Source: Isosphaeraceae bacterium EP7 (GTDB taxonomy: Bacteria > Planctomycetota > Planctomycetia > Isosphaerales > Isosphaeraceae). From it: a stretch of DNA of 64,000 bases. Below the pieces are notes generated by a model. That model was not told where the DNA came from, searched no databases, and worked only from the letters and a program-made list of their open reading frames with translations. Below are positions 56,658 to 64,000 of this stretch, piece by piece; within the stretch, counting starts at the first letter, position 1; each line of letters starts with the position of its first letter. The translations under genes and the position numbers were made by a program. Location: contig CP151667.1 in NCBI GenBank assembly GCA_038400315.1, positions 1,809,174-1,873,173 of the forward strand, in the 5' to 3' direction.

Positions 56658-57839
56658 GTCGTAGGCGTCGTTGATCGGCAGGCCGTCCATCAATCGCTGA
56701 TAGAGGACCAGGTAGCGGTCGACGACGCGCGGGAGTGAGTACGTCTCTTCGATGCGCCTGCGGGCCGCACGGCCCATATTTACGGAACCTTCGCGATCCC
56801 GGAGCAATCCGATGAGCGCCTGAGCCCAGGCCGGGGCGGTCGGCGGCGACACGAGGATTCCCACGCCGCCTCCGAGCAAGTCGGTGTTGCCGCCGATGTC
56901 CGAGGCGAGACAGGGGAGGCCCGTCGCCATCGCTTCGAGCAGCGAATTGCTCATTCCTTCGGCCAGACTCGGCAAGACGAAGACGTCGGCGGCTCGCAGA
57001 TGCTCGGCCGGATCGGCAACGGCGCCTGTGAAGACGATGTGCCCCGCGACCCCAAGCTCCGCCGCCCGCGCCTCCAGGCGTGAGCGTTCAGGGCCGTTGC
57101 CGACCAGAACGAGCGTTGCTCCGGTCGCGGCGGTCACCGTGGGCCAGGCGTCGAGGAGCAGATCGAGATTCTTCTGCGGGTGCAGGCGACCCGTGAAGAC
57201 CACCCGAGGGCGGGGCGGCAGCCCCGACTCGACGAGGCTGGGGCCGGGCCGGAAGTGCTCGGCGTCGACGCCGCTGGCGGTGCGGACCATCTTGCGGTCG
57301 GGTACGCCGAGGGCCCGCCACTGATCCTCGATGTCGGCCGAGATGGCGGCGAAGGCGGTGTTGCGGAGGATCAGCCGCCGCAGTCCGTCAAACCCCTTGG
57401 TGCGGGCCAATTCCTCGGCCTCGCCGTAATAGCCAGAGCTGGCCGGCTGGATCAGGGTCGGGGCGCCACCCAGCCAGGTTCGGCCGAAGCCGGTGGAGAT
57501 GGCCTCCCAGAGCCCCTGATGGGTGTGGATCAGGTCGTACTCGGGCCTGAGCCGCCGCAAGGCGCGGGCGACCCCGGCGACGAATGTGACGCCGAAGAGG
57601 GGGCCGAAGCGGACGGGGCGGACCCACCGATGGACCTCGACCCCGCCGATCGATTCGTCCGAGGGGCAGCCGGCGATCGCCTGCGTCACCACGTGGACGC
57701 GATGGCCCCTGCGAACGAGTTCCACCCCCTGGGCCAGCGCCTGCCGCTCGGCACCGCTGGCGTGGGGGTGGAATTTGCTCAGCACATAACAAACGCGGAC
57801 CGGTGAGTTGGTCGGACGCGGAGATGGGCCCGGGCTCAC
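56652..57839 (-). CDS. Glycosyltransferase family 4/1 (GT-B fold)
   Basis: 395 residues. N-terminal Rossmann domain: VCYVLSKFHPHASGAERQ, then DLIHTHQGLWEAI. C-terminal domain: VVFTGRLHPQKNLDLLLDAW, LVLVGNGPERSRLEARA, and the nucleotide-sugar motif VLPSLAEGMSNSLLEAMATGLP, with the E-x7-E pair at the expected place. It transfers a sugar from an NDP-sugar, likely in exopolysaccharide or glycan assembly. No ATG is available; GTG 57839 lies one base past the stop of the upstream gene, consistent with translational coupling (GTG 57875 is the alternative). Confidence 0.88.
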   Translation of the reverse strand: MSPGPSPRPTNSPVRVCYVLSKFHPHASGAERQALAQGVELVRRGHRVHVVTQAIAGCPSDESIGGVEVHRWVRPVRFGPLFGVTFVAGVARALRRLRPEYDLIHTHQGLWEAISTGFGRTWLGGAPTLIQPASSGYYGEAEELARTKGFDGLRRLILRNTAFAAISADIEDQWRALGVPDRKMVRTASGVDAEHFRPGPSLVESGLPPRPRVVFTGRLHPQKNLDLLLDAWPTVTAATGATLVLVGNGPERSRLEARAAELGVAGHIVFTGAVADPAEHLRAADVFVLPSLAEGMSNSLLEAMATGLPCLASDIGGNTDLLGGGVGILVSPPTAPAWAQALIGLLRDREGSVNMGRAARRRIEETYSLPRVVDRYLVLYQRLMDGLPINDAYDS

Positions 57840-57840
57840 C

Positions 57841-59067
57841 TCAGCGTCGGATCGTGACGAGGGGAACGGGAACACCCGAGCCGTCGATGACCTCGCCGGC
57901 GCTGGACGTCAGGGGACCGGTGTCGACCGCGAGGACGTTGCCGCTGGGCATGGTCACCTTCAGCTCCCAATCGCCGGTCGGCAGGCTGACGGCGAATTCG
58001 CCATAAGCATTGGTCGTCACGACGCGGTCCGCAAAGCGATTCATCTGGTCCTGGAGAACGATCTTGACCCCCTCCTCGGCGCGGTTGCTCCCGCGGGAGA
58101 TGACCTTGCCGTTGAGGATCGCCCGCGAAGTTGCGGTGCTGTTCGAGAAGCTCGGCCTCATCGAATCGCGCCTGGTGGTCCCGGCTCCGAGGGAAGAGAC
58201 CGGCGGCAGCGGGGCAAAACCGCCGGCGGGGGGAGTGGGATCGGTGGTCTTCGGGTCAGCGGGAATCGGCAACTCGCCGGCGGGGAAGTCCGGCGGGGTC
58301 TTCTCCTCGGCCTTCTGCGTGGCCGCCGGCGCCTGAGCGGGTGGCGTCGTGGTGGCGGGCGCGGCCTGGACGGGGGGCGGAGTCTTCGGGGCTGGGGCCT
58401 TGTACGTCGACTCGGTCGTCGGCGTGCTCTCCAGGGCCGCCGAAGGCGCCTGCTCGTCGCGCGGCGGGACGACGTTGGAGGGGGTCGACTCGATGGCCGG
58501 ACGCCTGGAAGGAGCGACGCCCACCGGGATGGCCGGTTGGGTCACCACGGTCTCGACGGAGTCGCAGGGAGCAACCGCCGAGGTCAGCAGCATGGTGGAC
58601 GTCGGCACGACGAAGGTCGTGGGCCGAGCAACCACATAACTTGTCGGCAGGAGCGAGTCATAGACAACCCGGCTGGTCGTGATCAGCGGGGCGGGCTCAT
58701 AGATCCGGGCCGAGGTCGTGACGTAAGGGACGTCCCAGTAGGACGTTGGCAGGTAAACCCGCGACGCGCGAGGGCGATAACGATAAGCGGTCGGGCGGAG
58801 GTAGGTGGTCGGATAGTAGACCGATGTGGGGAGATAGGCGGTCGTCGGCGTGAAAAACGAGGTCGGGGTGTAGACCGAAGTCGAGAGAATCGAGGGAGTC
58901 GTATACGACGTCGTGACGTAGGAGGTTGGCAGGGAGTAGACCGTCTCCAGCGGCGTCGAGAGGACCGAGCTCGAGTAGCAACCCTGGGCCAGCGCCTCGG
59001 CCGCCGAGCCCGCCAGGCCGGTAGCCATCAGCGCAGGCAGCATGAGAGATCGAACGCGTCGCATCAT
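57841..59067 (-). CDS. Secreted Tyr/Thr/Pro-repeat protein with C-terminal carboxypeptidase-regulatory-like domain
   Basis: 408 residues with a signal peptide (RSLMLPALMATGLAGSAAEALA). Residues ~30-150 are imperfect short repeats rich in Tyr, Thr, Ser and Pro (LPTSYVTTS, TPSILSTSVYTPTS, AYLPTSVYYPTTYLRPT). Residues ~190-290 are Pro/Ala/Thr-rich and presumably disordered. The C-terminal ~95 residues form a CarboxypepD_reg-like beta-sandwich (LNGKVISRG, then TTNAYGEFAVSLPTGDWELKVTM). Probably a cell-surface or wall protein. SD GGAGAAG precedes ATG 59067. It is coupled to the glycosyltransferase gene, which might modify it. Confidence 0.75.
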   Translation of the reverse strand: MMRRVRSLMLPALMATGLAGSAAEALAQGCYSSSVLSTPLETVYSLPTSYVTTSYTTPSILSTSVYTPTSFFTPTTAYLPTSVYYPTTYLRPTAYRYRPRASRVYLPTSYWDVPYVTTSARIYEPAPLITTSRVVYDSLLPTSYVVARPTTFVVPTSTMLLTSAVAPCDSVETVVTQPAIPVGVAPSRRPAIESTPSNVVPPRDEQAPSAALESTPTTESTYKAPAPKTPPPVQAAPATTTPPAQAPAATQKAEEKTPPDFPAGELPIPADPKTTDPTPPAGGFAPLPPVSSLGAGTTRRDSMRPSFSNSTATSRAILNGKVISRGSNRAEEGVKIVLQDQMNRFADRVVTTNAYGEFAVSLPTGDWELKVTMPSGNVLAVDTGPLTSSAGEVIDGSGVPVPLVTIRR

Positions 59068-59440
59068 CGGTGTCTTCTCCAAGCCAGGCCCGATCGGCCG
59101 GTCACACATCGCCGGCGGGCCGACCGAAATTCAGCCTCGACCACGCTATCCAGACAACCCATTTTATCAGAACAACCGGCCACTACCACTGATTGTACGA
59201 CAAGTCTGGTCCTGCGGTCGAATGGGACCTGGCCAGATCTCGCTCCCAATTCGCCGATTATGCCGATTGCAACGATTGCGGGCCTCAAAATCTGCCAACC
59301 CATCGAACTTCAGCTCACGTCGAGCGATTTGCGTGCCGAGACGATTTATGCGACGATGATGCGACTGGACCTGCTTGAGAGTCCGCCGCAGGGTCCGGAT
59401 TCCCGCAAGGCCGGACGAAGATCGACCCCGAGCTTCGATC
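59068..59440. other. Divergent intergenic region
   Basis: About 370 bases upstream of the Tyr-repeat protein (minus) and the small hypothetical gene (plus). It holds presumed promoters and no supported gene. Confidence 0.4.
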
Positions 59441-59728
59441 ATGAATACCCGAATGACCGCCCGCGACGCGTCCGAAGTCCTCGATCGAGACTTCCTCGAG
59501 ACGCGCGGTCGCCTGCTCGAAGTGGCCGCCGCGCTCGATCGGATCGATCGCGCGCCCGACCCGTCGCACGGCCACCCCGACAGGCGGCTGGCCCAGCTAA
59601 GGCGAGGCATCGAGGCCCTGCTCGAGCCTGGCGCGGGGCGGGCCGAGACGATCCAGATGCTCTTCTCGCTGGAGTACTCGCCCGAGTGGCGGACGACTCT
59701 GGGTGTGCGAGACGGGTCGTCTTCCTGA
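59441..59728 (+). CDS. Small hypothetical helical protein
   Basis: 95 residues, predicted all-helical (DFLETRGRLLEVAAALDRID, then RRLAQLRRGIEALLEPGAGRAETIQMLF) and ending near SLEYSPEWRTTLG. It has no signal and no Cys. The gene ends 80 bp before the TatD-like gene on the same strand, so the two are probably linked. Family not recognised; the codon pattern and defined helices argue for a real gene. Confidence 0.65.
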   Translation: MNTRMTARDASEVLDRDFLETRGRLLEVAAALDRIDRAPDPSHGHPDRRLAQLRRGIEALLEPGAGRAETIQMLFSLEYSPEWRTTLGVRDGSSS

Positions 59729-59807
59729 GACAAGCGTAGGTCGGAATCTCCGGGCCGGCCGGGGTTTCCATCGCCGGAATTTCCTGGGCCGGGTGCGAGC
59801 GACCGCG

Positions 59808-60641
59808 ATGACCGCCTACATCGATCCCCATCTGCACATGGTCTCGCGGACCACAGACGACTACAAGCGGATGGCCCTGGCCGGCTGCGAGTTGGTGAGC
59901 GAGCCCGCGTTCTGGGCGGGCTTCGACCGCTCAGGTCCCGAGGGGTTCCGGGACTACTTCCGGCAGCTCACCGGGTTTGAAGGGGGCCGGGCCAAGGCCT
60001 ACGGGATCGAGCACCGGACCTGGCTCTGCATCAACGCCAAGGAGGCCGAGAACGTCGAGCTCTCCCGCGCGGTGATCGCCATGATCCCCGAGTTCCTCGA
60101 CTCGCCCACCGTGCTGGGTATCGGCGAGATCGGTCTCAACAAGAACACCCGCAATGAGGCGACGGTCTTCCTGGAGCACCTCGACCTGGCCGCTCGACTG
60201 AACGAGCTTGTCCTCGTGCACACCCCCCACCTGGCGGACAAGTACCAGGGGACGCGGATGATCCTGGACATGCTCAAAGGCGACCGGCGGATCAATCCGT
60301 CGAGGGTCTGCATCGACCACGTCGAGGAGCACACCATCCGGCCGGCGCTCGACGCCGGCCACTGGGTCGGCATGACCCTCTACCCGATCACCAAATGCAC
60401 GCCTGCCCGGGCAGCCGACCTCGTCGAGATGTACGGCACCGACCGCATCCTGGTCAACTCGGCCGGCGACTGGGGCCACAGCGACCCGCTGGCCGTGCCC
60501 GAGTTCATCTTCGAGATGCGCCGGCGGGGCCACGACGAGGCGACCATCCGCAAGCTCGTCTACGAGAATCCGCTGAGCTTCTTCGGCCAGTGCTCGCGGT
60601 TCTCATTCCAGCCCAGGGGCGGGAATGCTTCGAATCGGTGA
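59808..60641 (+). CDS. TatD-family metal-dependent hydrolase (EboB-like)
   Basis: 277 residues, amidohydrolase-type TIM barrel. Metal-binding HxH is in DPHLHMVSRT near the N-terminus; GIGEIGLNK carries the bridging Glu; HTPH and CIDHVEEH carry further His ligands; NSAGDWGHSDPLAVPEF near the end carries the last Asp. YENPLSFFGQC closes the domain, as in TatD and EboB proteins. It resembles the TatD-like member of the ebo cluster more than DNase TatD. An EboC-like prenyltransferase lies 2.3 kb away on the other strand. ATG 59808. Confidence 0.82.
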   Translation: MTAYIDPHLHMVSRTTDDYKRMALAGCELVSEPAFWAGFDRSGPEGFRDYFRQLTGFEGGRAKAYGIEHRTWLCINAKEAENVELSRAVIAMIPEFLDSPTVLGIGEIGLNKNTRNEATVFLEHLDLAARLNELVLVHTPHLADKYQGTRMILDMLKGDRRINPSRVCIDHVEEHTIRPALDAGHWVGMTLYPITKCTPARAADLVEMYGTDRILVNSAGDWGHSDPLAVPEFIFEMRRRGHDEATIRKLVYENPLSFFGQCSRFSFQPRGGNASNR

Positions 60642-60763
60642 ACCGCGATCGGTCGCGCGGTTCGCGGTCGGTTGGAAGTGAGACTCGACTCGGTGTCTGG
60701 CCCGCGGCCGACCTGCGGGATCGGAAATCGGACCACGGGCTCATCGGTCCATCTTGATTTCGA

Positions 60764-60937
60764 TCAATCCGCAAGGCCTTCCGGGCCGATCGCGGCCGGG
60801 GGCTTCTTCTTGGTGAGCTTCTTCTTAACGACGTCGGTCGGCGGCTCGATTTGCTTGTGCTCGGGGGGAGCCTCGGCGCAACCGAAGGTCAGAATGAGCG
60901 CGACGGGGAGGGCGAGCAGACCATTACGAAGGCGCAT
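60764..60937 (-). CDS. Small lipoprotein downstream of a DUF1559 gene
   Basis: 57 residues. Signal peptide with lipobox LTFGC at residues 16-20, then a Pro/Lys-rich tail (KQIEPPTDVVKKKLTKKKP). SD GGAGA precedes ATG 60937. Small lipoproteins directly after DUF1559 genes recur in planctomycetes. A 12-bp hairpin lies between the two genes, suggesting lower expression of this one. Confidence 0.8.
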   Translation of the reverse strand: MRLRNGLLALPVALILTFGCAEAPPEHKQIEPPTDVVKKKLTKKKPPAAIGPEGLAD

Positions 60938-60968
60938 GAATTCTCCATCGACAAATGCTGAACTCAAC

Positions 60969-60998
60969 GAAGCGCCCGGCCACCCAGCCGGGCGCTTC
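60969..60998 (-). terminator. Hairpin between DUF1559 gene and small lipoprotein
   Basis: A perfect 12-bp stem, GAAGCGCCCGGC (60969-60980) with its complement at 60987-60998, and a 6-base loop. It lies 40 bp after the DUF1559 stop and 31 bp before the lipoprotein start; the tail is not U-rich. Confidence 0.6.
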
Positions 60999-61038
60999 AA
61001 TGGACTCTTTGGTTTCGAAGGCCGAGTTTGAGAGGAAA

Positions 61039-62100
61039 TCAGAACGCGTCCGCGCTGACGATCTCGCCCCCGGCCCGCGTGCCGATCCCCTGGTAAGCCA
61101 GGTCGTTGATCGTGCTCTTGATGAACTTCACCGAACCGTCGGCGAAGGCGAAGTTGCCGCCTCCGGGGTGGTTGCTGCGGAAGGCCCACTGGCCGAGGGT
61201 GAGGGCCTGGGGGCAATTGATCAGCCAGTCGGTAGGGATGCCCGCACCGCTGCCGCAAACACCCCAGATCGAGCTGATAATATTGCCGGTCGTGTCAGGC
61301 GGCGAGTTGAGCCGGGGCAAGGTGAAAGCACCCGTCTGAGGGCGCAGGTCTCCGGGCCAGGTGCTGCCGCGGGTCGTGGTGCCGAAGACGGCGGTGAAGT
61401 AGTAGAAGTTGAACTGCGTCGTCTGCTCGTTCTTGAACCGCGACATCTCGCCGAACAGCGTCGTATTGCTCGTCCCATCGGTCACGCCGGAGACGGAAAC
61501 GGCACTCTCGGCCCCGAACATCCCGTTGCCGAGCGCGGCATTGCACTTGTTGGCCTGCTCGCCGGCGGGATCCGGGAAGGTCGTCTTGGCCCAGTTCGTG
61601 TAGATATTTTCCTGAGTTCCGCGGCTCATCCCGTAGGACGTCTGGGCGGCCGGGAACTGGGCCTCCGTCCCCGGAGGGGCGAGCAAGTCGGAGGGGCAAA
61701 TGTAGCCGGCAACTCGCGTCCCGAAGGCCGTGGTATTGCGGACGGAGTTGGCCACGCCGCTGAAGTTCGCGGAGTTGTACTGGGCGGTCGCCTCGACGAA
61801 CGGAAGAATCAAGTTGAACGCGGAGTGACCCGACCAGCTATCGCAGGTATTCACACCCGTGGTAGAATCCATATATCGATTGCCCAGCGGAAATGTGCCG
61901 TTAGCCGACTCGTAATTGGCGCAGGCCAGGCCCAACTGCTTGAGATTATTGACGCACTGCGCGCGACGGGCGGCCTCGCGTGCCGACTGTACAGCGGGGA
62001 GCAGCAGGGCGATCAAGACGGCGATGATCGAGATCACCACCAAGAGCTCGATCAGGGTGAATCCCTTGCGGGCGAGGCGGAGAGATGGGATCGAGGTCAT
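61039..62100 (-). CDS. DUF1559 domain protein with prepilin-type N-terminus
   Basis: 353 residues. Prepilin site [18 protein letters not shown], then [17 protein letters not shown]. Mid-protein: CPSD and VTDGTSNTTLFGE. C-terminal H-X9-DG: HPGGGNFAFADGSVKF. It ends GGEIVSADAF, close to [10 protein letters not shown] of the 37428-38540 paralogue, so both keep the same C-terminal tail. SD GGGAGAA precedes ATG 62100. Forms a pair with the small lipoprotein. Confidence 0.95.
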   Translation of the reverse strand: MTSIPSLRLARKGFTLIELLVVISIIAVLIALLLPAVQSAREAARRAQCVNNLKQLGLACANYESANGTFPLGNRYMDSTTGVNTCDSWSGHSAFNLILPFVEATAQYNSANFSGVANSVRNTTAFGTRVAGYICPSDLLAPPGTEAQFPAAQTSYGMSRGTQENIYTNWAKTTFPDPAGEQANKCNAALGNGMFGAESAVSVSGVTDGTSNTTLFGEMSRFKNEQTTQFNFYYFTAVFGTTTRGSTWPGDLRPQTGAFTLPRLNSPPDTTGNIISSIWGVCGSGAGIPTDWLINCPQALTLGQWAFRSNHPGGGNFAFADGSVKFIKSTINDLAYQGIGTRAGGEIVSADAF

Positions 62101-62949
62101 CGGATTCTCCCGGGGATGAGGGCGTCGGACGTTGCGGATCTCGAGTCGGTCGAAGCGAAGAAGAAGGGCGTGGGGATCGGACTATCTGATCGAATCGGAT
62201 TTGGAGCCTGATTGACCGGGAGTGACCGAACCTGTGGGTTGACCTGAAGTTGCGTTGCGAAGGAATACGCCGATGGATTGGCGATCCGGTCGAAGCAGAG
62301 TTGAGCAGTCCTCGAACGTCGGCACCCGGCAGGAAACCCGAGGAATCCATCTCGACGGATGCTCGAATTCCTGAGGGTATGGCCACACATCTCCGACTCG
62401 ACGCTTGGAGTCAAGCGGTCGAGTACGGTGGTTTTCGGATGAATCGAACAGAAACGGATTGGCGCGGCGAAGGTGACTGACGAAACGCTAAGAGGAAGGA
62501 CACGGCCGACGAACCGCAGGACATCATGCGATGATGCACGGATCCATGGATTAGTCGATCGCGACAGCGTGTGGCCTGGATGTGAACGCAGTGCCGAACT
62601 TATGGTCTCGGAGACCGGATAAGTTGAGCGTTGCGTTTCAGCCGCACCCCATCGTAGGAACGTGATCCGAAGATTTCCAGTGTCTAGGATCAAGAATTCT
62701 TGACCGGCCGGTTTCCGAAGTCACTAGGCCTTCGAAATGAATGCGAGATCGATCAAACAGACTTAAAAAGCAAATTTCGTTCCAACCGGCCGGAGTGATA
62801 ATCATCCGGTTGTCGGTCTTATTCAAAAACGCTTTCTAAATTCAAGAAAGTCCGGTGAATTGACCACATCAGGCTTCGACCGCGATCGACCCTGACGAGG
62901 CGGATTCGCAATTCTTCATTGCAACGATGTTCACGGAGCAGGCAGCGCT
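62101..62949. other. Intergenic region upstream of the DUF1559 gene
   Basis: About 850 bases of lower GC than average, particularly 62640-62860. It contains the DUF1559 promoter and the 3' flank of the prenyltransferase gene. No gene or RNA was recognised. Confidence 0.4.
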
Positions 62950-63861
62950 CTATGTTGAATAAATCCATCGCCCCAGGAGAAACGCGGGAGGCCACCAGGC
63001 GGCGACGAGCAGGGCCTCGGGGACGCCACGGACGGCAGCAACGACCCCCACATGCAGCCAGACCAGCGCCAGGACACCCGTCTTCACAGCCTTGCGCCGC
63101 GACAAACCGGTCTGTTCGCGCAAGGCCCCGGCCCCGGCCCAGACGATAGACCAGGCGACTAGCACGAGGATCAGCAAGCCCTCGACAGGGATGAGCGGCC
63201 GGTTGAGCGAGGGATTTGAGAAAAGAGAAGGCCGGAAGGCCGCGACGAGCAGCCCCGCGATCGCCGCGACCTGCAATCCAAGGCCCAGAGAGGTCCCCTG
63301 CGCAGGGCCTTCGACGACCTCGGAGCGGCTGATATAAGTGACCCCGGCGATATAGGCGACCAGGGCGACGACCACGAGCAGGCCGCCATTCCCCCCGAAG
63401 GCCAGGCCCGACGCGCCGACGAGGCCGAGTAGCACGTCGAGACCGCGGCACGAACCCATCGCCCAGGGGCCGAGCGGGGTCCGCTTCAGGCCCACGTTGT
63501 AGGCGAGGATGCAGCCGACCAGGGCGAGGGCAACGGCCGCGGGGCCAGGCCCGGCGAGCGAGGCCGAGGCGAGCCCCACGAAGGCGAGCCCCGCGGCGAG
63601 CAGTCCGGCGAAACGTCGCGAGATCCGGCCCGAGGGGAGAGGCCGGCCTGGCCTCTCGATCAGGTCGATTTCATAGTCGAAATAGTCATTCCAGGCGATG
63701 CCCGCCGCGTAGATCGTCATCGAGGCCAGGGCCAGTGGGGCCCAGCCGACGACGTTGCGCGGGGAGCCGCCGGCGAGAAGCCAGCCGGCCACGCTGTCGG
63801 CGGCCGCGGTGAAGACGTTCGGTAGCCGGACAAGTTGCAGATAGGGCTTGAGTCGACGCAT
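62950..63861 (-). CDS. UbiA-family prenyltransferase (EboC-like)
   Basis: 303 residues with about nine transmembrane helices. The first aspartate-rich motif is NDYFDYEIDLIERPGRPLPSG, the UbiA consensus (N-D-x-x-D-x-x-x-D) including the trailing RPxR/PSG phrase typical of the EboC group. The second motif is less clear (TYISRSEVVEGPAQG where D-x-x-D-x-x-x-D is usual), a divergence also seen in ebo-type enzymes. It attaches a prenyl chain to an unknown acceptor. The ATG at 63861 follows another same-strand gene by 34 bp. Confidence 0.85.
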   Translation of the reverse strand: MRRLKPYLQLVRLPNVFTAAADSVAGWLLAGGSPRNVVGWAPLALASMTIYAAGIAWNDYFDYEIDLIERPGRPLPSGRISRRFAGLLAAGLAFVGLASASLAGPGPAAVALALVGCILAYNVGLKRTPLGPWAMGSCRGLDVLLGLVGASGLAFGGNGGLLVVVALVAYIAGVTYISRSEVVEGPAQGTSLGLGLQVAAIAGLLVAAFRPSLFSNPSLNRPLIPVEGLLILVLVAWSIVWAGAGALREQTGLSRRKAVKTGVLALVWLHVGVVAAVRGVPEALLVAAWWPPAFLLGRWIYST

Positions 63862-63895
63862 CGGCCGAGGTGGTCCTGCTTTGGCGGGGCGTTGT

Positions 63896-64000
63896 TCAGC
63901 GTGTCGAGGCCGTCGCGTTGGAGGTCTCGGGGAAGACGAGCGGGCGGAGAACCTCGATGGCGCGCCGCGCGGCCTGGTCGGGGTCGGCAATGTTGGGGTA
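63896..64000 (-). CDS. C-terminal end of an unidentified gene (5' part outside window)
   Basis: 34 codons ending YPNIADPDQAARRAIEVLR, PLVFPETSNATASTR and stop. It lies directly upstream of the UbiA gene on the same strand, so likely the same operon. Too short to identify. Confidence 0.55.
   Translation of the reverse strand, partial: YPNIADPDQAARRAIEVLRPLVFPETSNATASTR

Overview
The window looks like chromosome from a planctomycete, most likely Isosphaeraceae-like; no rRNA was available to place it. The basis is high GC; several proteins with an N-terminal prepilin motif and the H-X9-DG signature (DUF1559 type); a PEP-CTERM protein; a surface protease with a LEPR-xLL-like motif; a formylglycine sulfatase; four Hanks-type kinases of different architecture; and an ECF sigma factor beside a kinase-TPR gene. 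No tRNA, rRNA, CRISPR array or complete insertion sequence was found.

Layout. 1-9.5 kb: a truncated secreted S8/S53-like protease, a coupled pair of TIM-barrel enzymes (DapA-like and dihydroorotate-dehydrogenase-like), a YihX-like HAD phosphatase, a small molybdopterin-fold secreted protein, a divergent DUF1559 protein, and a membrane protein next to a soluble kinase fused to a YbjN-like domain. 10.3-14.1 kb: a minus-strand sugar-phosphate cluster (6-phosphogluconate dehydrogenase, PPi-type phosphofructokinase, HAD). 14.4-22.9 kb: a secreted BNR-like protein, two more kinases, and a CobD-like aminotransferase with a TIGR01777 epimerase. 23.3-28.1 kb: ECF sigma factor, kinase-TPR and secreted beta-propeller genes. 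The last two share a 51-bp upstream element, suggesting one small regulon.

28.4-29.5 kb is a scar region. A C-terminal fragment of a membrane-protein gene and a C-terminal fragment of a kinase gene meet at their broken 5' ends, followed by an IS3-like transposase remnant. Near-copies of both fragments lie in intact genes of this window. 29.7-35.5 kb holds the PEP-CTERM protein, a phosphodiesterase / acyl carrier protein / multi-pass membrane protein operon, and a divergent SLBB polysaccharide-export lipoprotein. 35.6-49.1 kb holds an unusual metallopeptidase-like/HAD fusion, a DUF1559 protein, a sulfatase, an acyl-CoA dehydrogenase, three transporters, a ceramidase-like enzyme and an orphan GspF-type protein.

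49.4-54.6 kb is the strongest candidate for an undescribed system. Three consecutive plus-strand genes encode a thermolysin-type (gluzincin) metallopeptidase, a ComEC-like metallo-beta-lactamase-fold hydrolase with a histone-H1-like basic tail, and a patatin-like phospholipase. All three have intact catalytic motifs, and they sit between housekeeping genes. 55-64 kb holds a dicarboxylate symporter, a glycosyltransferase, a Tyr/Thr/Pro-repeat secreted protein, a TatD-family hydrolase, a DUF1559-lipoprotein pair separated by a hairpin, and an EboC-like UbiA prenyltransferase.
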